A stretch of 7,257 bases of DNA. Source: JAYZQT01 sp964412235 (GTDB taxonomy: Bacteria; Pseudomonadota; Alphaproteobacteria; MPNO01; UBA830). The notes under the pieces are model-generated. The model saw only the letters and a program-made list of their open reading frames with translations. It made no database searches and had not been told where the DNA came from. This document shows, in pieces, positions 6,346-7,257 of this stretch. The stretch is taken from contig CAYPNT010000111.1 of assembly GCA_964412235.1 (NCBI GenBank), forward strand, positions 1-7,257, read 5' to 3'. Each line of letters starts with the position of its first letter. Positions within the stretch are counted from its first letter, which is position 1. Position numbers and translations under genes: made by a program.

Positions 6346-6420
6346 GCCGCGCTAGCTCAGTGGTAGAGCAATGGTTTTGTAAACCATAGGTCCGCAGTTC
6401 GATCCTGTGGCGCGGCACCA
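6346..6420 (+). tRNA. tRNA-Thr (anticodon TGT), intact
   Basis: The acceptor stem GCCGCGC (6346-6352) pairs with GCGCGGC (6410-6416), followed by discriminator A and an encoded CCA (6418-6420). The anticodon stem ATGGT/ACCAT encloses TTTGTAA with anticodon TGT at 6378-6380, and the T arm CGCAG-TTCGATC-CTGTG is complete with one G-U pair. It reads ACA and related threonine codons. Its body differs clearly from the broken tRNA-Thr 200 bp upstream, so it is not a simple tandem copy. A protein frame on the opposite strand across this gene is spurious. Confidence 0.95.
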
Positions 6421-6636
6421 TTTTCTTACCTTATCTTCCAAAACCTCTGCTATACGCCCTAGTCTCCAATCGCATTTGTCTCATCCGAAAGCGATCCGCT
6501 ACGCCTCTATTACAAGCACTACGAGCGCCTTCATTTCTGTAGCCAGTACATATATCTGAGTTATGCGTAGAAACAACGTTTTGTGTTCTGCCTGAGATTT
6601 CCCGATTTCGCTACCCGCAAACGTCTTCAACGACTC
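6421..6636. other. Spacer between tRNA-Thr and the Sel1-repeat gene
   Basis: No confident gene is present. A minus-strand frame (6610-6434, 59 codons) is open but lacks an early start and is arginine-rich with no recognised family. A short hairpin AGCG-ATC-CGCT lies near 6493-6503, too small to call a terminator. If the neighbouring integrase inserted its element at tRNA-Thr, the attachment-site junction should fall at or near the left end of this spacer. Confidence 0.35.
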
Positions 6637-6669
6637 TCAACAGCCCTTGTACTTCTTCTTCACGCACGC
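6637..6669 (-). other. In-frame continuation of the Sel1-protein C-terminus beyond a TGA
   Basis: Directly after the TGA at 6672-6670 the same frame encodes ACVKKKYKGC and then a second TGA (6639-6637). Many secreted Sel1-repeat proteins end in a tail of the type LARECVxKxYKxC (family knowledge, from memory). Here the first TGA sits where the arginine is expected, and a CGA to TGA transition would produce it. The tail is therefore probably a lost C-terminus, though readthrough or a sequencing error cannot be excluded. Confidence 0.7.
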
Positions 6670-7122
6670 TCACGCTAGACCCTGCGCTGTAGAGATATCT
6701 GCTGCCGTCATCTCTTTCGCATTGATGTCTCTGTCCTTCACAGCATGAGCATGCCCACTTGATGCCGCAATGTTGAAACACATATGCGCATAGACATTAT
6801 CCTGAATAATACCCCGACCTTTTGCGTACATCACACCAAGAGCGTGCCGCGCCTTCATATGTTCCTGCTCCGCAGCCTTGCGATACCACTTCACCGCTTC
6901 CTTGTAGTCCTGACGAACGCCTTTTCCGATGCAGCACATCACACCAAGATAGAACTGTGCCTCCGTATTCCCCTGCTCAGCAAGCACCTTGAACTGCCTA
7001 ATTGCTGTCACAAAGTCTCCAGATTGAGCAGCCCTCAATCCCTTCTGAAAATTCTGCGCACAAACAGCACCAGTCGTCGCCATTGAGACGATTATCACCA
7101 GTGCTGTAAGTAGTTTTTTCAC
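6670..7122 (-). CDS. Secreted Sel1-repeat (SLR) protein, probably C-terminally truncated
   Basis: Starting at the GTG at 7122, the protein has 150 residues. A signal peptide is clear: MKK, a hydrophobic core LLTALVIIVSMATTGAV, and a VCA cleavage site before Q23, predicting export to the periplasm. C21 does not sit in a good lipobox. Two to three Sel1/TPR-like repeats follow: a first half-repeat about 30-51 (TAIRQFKVLAEQGN), then about 52-88 (AQFYLGVMCCIGKGV) and 89-124 (ARHALGVMYAKGRGI). The C-terminal region MTAADISTAQGLA is typical of the family but stops before the usual basic RECV..YK.C tail. An in-frame TTG at 7140 is less likely because AGGAG lies 9 nt before the GTG. The start overlaps the stop of the upstream integrase (GTGA), suggesting translational coupling. 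Sel1 repeats are protein-interaction scaffolds; the partner is unknown. Confidence 0.83.
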   Translation of the reverse strand: MKKLLTALVIIVSMATTGAVCAQNFQKGLRAAQSGDFVTAIRQFKVLAEQGNTEAQFYLGVMCCIGKGVRQDYKEAVKWYRKAAEQEHMKARHALGVMYAKGRGIIQDNVYAHMCFNIAASSGHAHAVKDRDINAKEMTAADISTAQGLA

Positions 7123-7257
7123 CCCACCACTCTCCTGCAAGCATCTTCAGATACCTCAATATATTTCTGAGTCATTTGCAATGAAGAATGACGAGCAAGA
7201 GATTGAACATCCCGAAGCGATCCACATACGAAACTGCCAAACATCACCAGAACGCTC
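7119..7257 (-). CDS. Tyrosine recombinase/phage-type integrase, C-terminal end only
   Basis: The last 45 codons before the TGA at 7121-7119 encode the end of a tyrosine recombinase catalytic domain; the rest lies beyond the right edge. Visible motifs are SLRDVQSLA, then RHSSLQMTQKYIE, matching the family pattern LRDVQxLxGHxSLxTTxxYxE. The histidine and the nucleophilic tyrosine are 9 residues apart, as in XerC/XerD. Arginine replaces the usual glycine before the histidine. The HxxR box would fall just off the edge. The gene was missed by simple ORF finding because its start is outside the window. It reads towards the tRNA-Thr gene about 700 bp away with only the Sel1 gene between, as expected for an integrase at the end of an island inserted at a tRNA. 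XerC/D is less likely, given this location and the C-terminal tail. Confidence 0.82.
   Translation of the reverse strand, partial: SVLVMFGSFVCGSLRDVQSLARHSSLQMTQKYIEVSEDACRRVVG
7132..7136 (-). promoter_or_regulatory. Ribosome-binding site deciding the Sel1-protein start
   Basis: AGGAG read on the minus strand (7136-7132) lies 9 nt before the GTG at 7122-7120, inside the 3' end of the integrase coding sequence. It makes the GTG, followed by two lysine codons and the signal-peptide core, the best start. Confidence 0.65.

Noticed and set aside
6101..6421. A 106-codon minus-strand open frame across the tRNA-Thr region
   Set aside because: It runs antisense through the intact tRNA-Thr and the broken tRNA half. 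Its N-terminal part is the translation of the tRNA complement, a well-known source of false hypothetical proteins.
6434..6610. A 59-codon minus-strand open frame right of tRNA-Thr
   Set aside because: It has no start codon in its first two thirds, an arginine-rich composition typical of non-coding frames, and no recognisable motif.
6640..6672. TGA read as tryptophan or another amino acid (alternative genetic code)
   Set aside because: The ICL/PEP-mutase-family gene and the integrase both end in TGA at family-typical positions, and tryptophans in the other genes use TGG, so the standard code applies.

Overview
The window looks like a chromosomal segment of an alphaproteobacterium, probably a free-living or marine lineage of intermediate base composition. 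This rests on the tRNA-Tyr/tRNA-Gly pair divergent from an RlmB-type methyltransferase with a basic N-terminal extension, and on protein families common in that class. The taxonomic call is inference; no rRNA or other phylogenetic marker is present.

Layout. (1) Positions 1-578: two minus-strand tRNA genes, Tyr(GTA) then Gly(TCC), with a good promoter upstream of tRNA-Tyr. They read off the left edge, in many bacteria towards tuf or secE/nusG. (2) Positions 579-1412: rlmB, a 23S rRNA 2'-O-ribose methyltransferase, apparently on a nearly leaderless transcript. (3) Positions 1413-1725: intergenic, no gene. (4) Positions 1726-6006: a metabolic block. A xanthine dehydrogenase/CoxL-family molybdenum hydroxylase large subunit with a TTG start is followed 23 bases later by a DapA-superfamily aldolase/lyase. 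An isocitrate lyase/PEP mutase superfamily gene of the PA4872 oxaloacetate decarboxylase type converges on it, and the two 3' ends overlap by 23 bp. (5) Positions 6007-6420: a promoter-like element, the 5' half of a tRNA-Thr(TGT) gene broken at the anticodon loop, about 200 bp without a clear gene, then an intact but different tRNA-Thr(TGT). (6) Positions 6421-7257: on the minus strand, a secreted Sel1-repeat protein with what looks like a premature TGA near its C-terminus, and upstream of it the C-terminal end of a tyrosine recombinase whose stop codon overlaps the Sel1 start (GTGA). The recombinase continues past the right edge.

How the parts fit. The left side is housekeeping translation machinery. 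The middle suggests a small catabolic module: a hydroxylase acting on a heterocycle, aldehyde or similar substrate, a Schiff-base aldolase or hydratase-lyase, and a C-C lyase or decarboxylase of oxo-acids. The substrate cannot be read from sequence, and the hydroxylase lacks its usual Fe-S and FAD partner subunits here. The right side resembles the edge of an integrated element at a tRNA-Thr locus: an integrase close to the tRNA, a broken tRNA remnant, and an intact tRNA with the same anticodon. No clearly new system can be proven. The tRNA-Thr/integrase junction and the orphan hydroxylase module most deserve follow-up.
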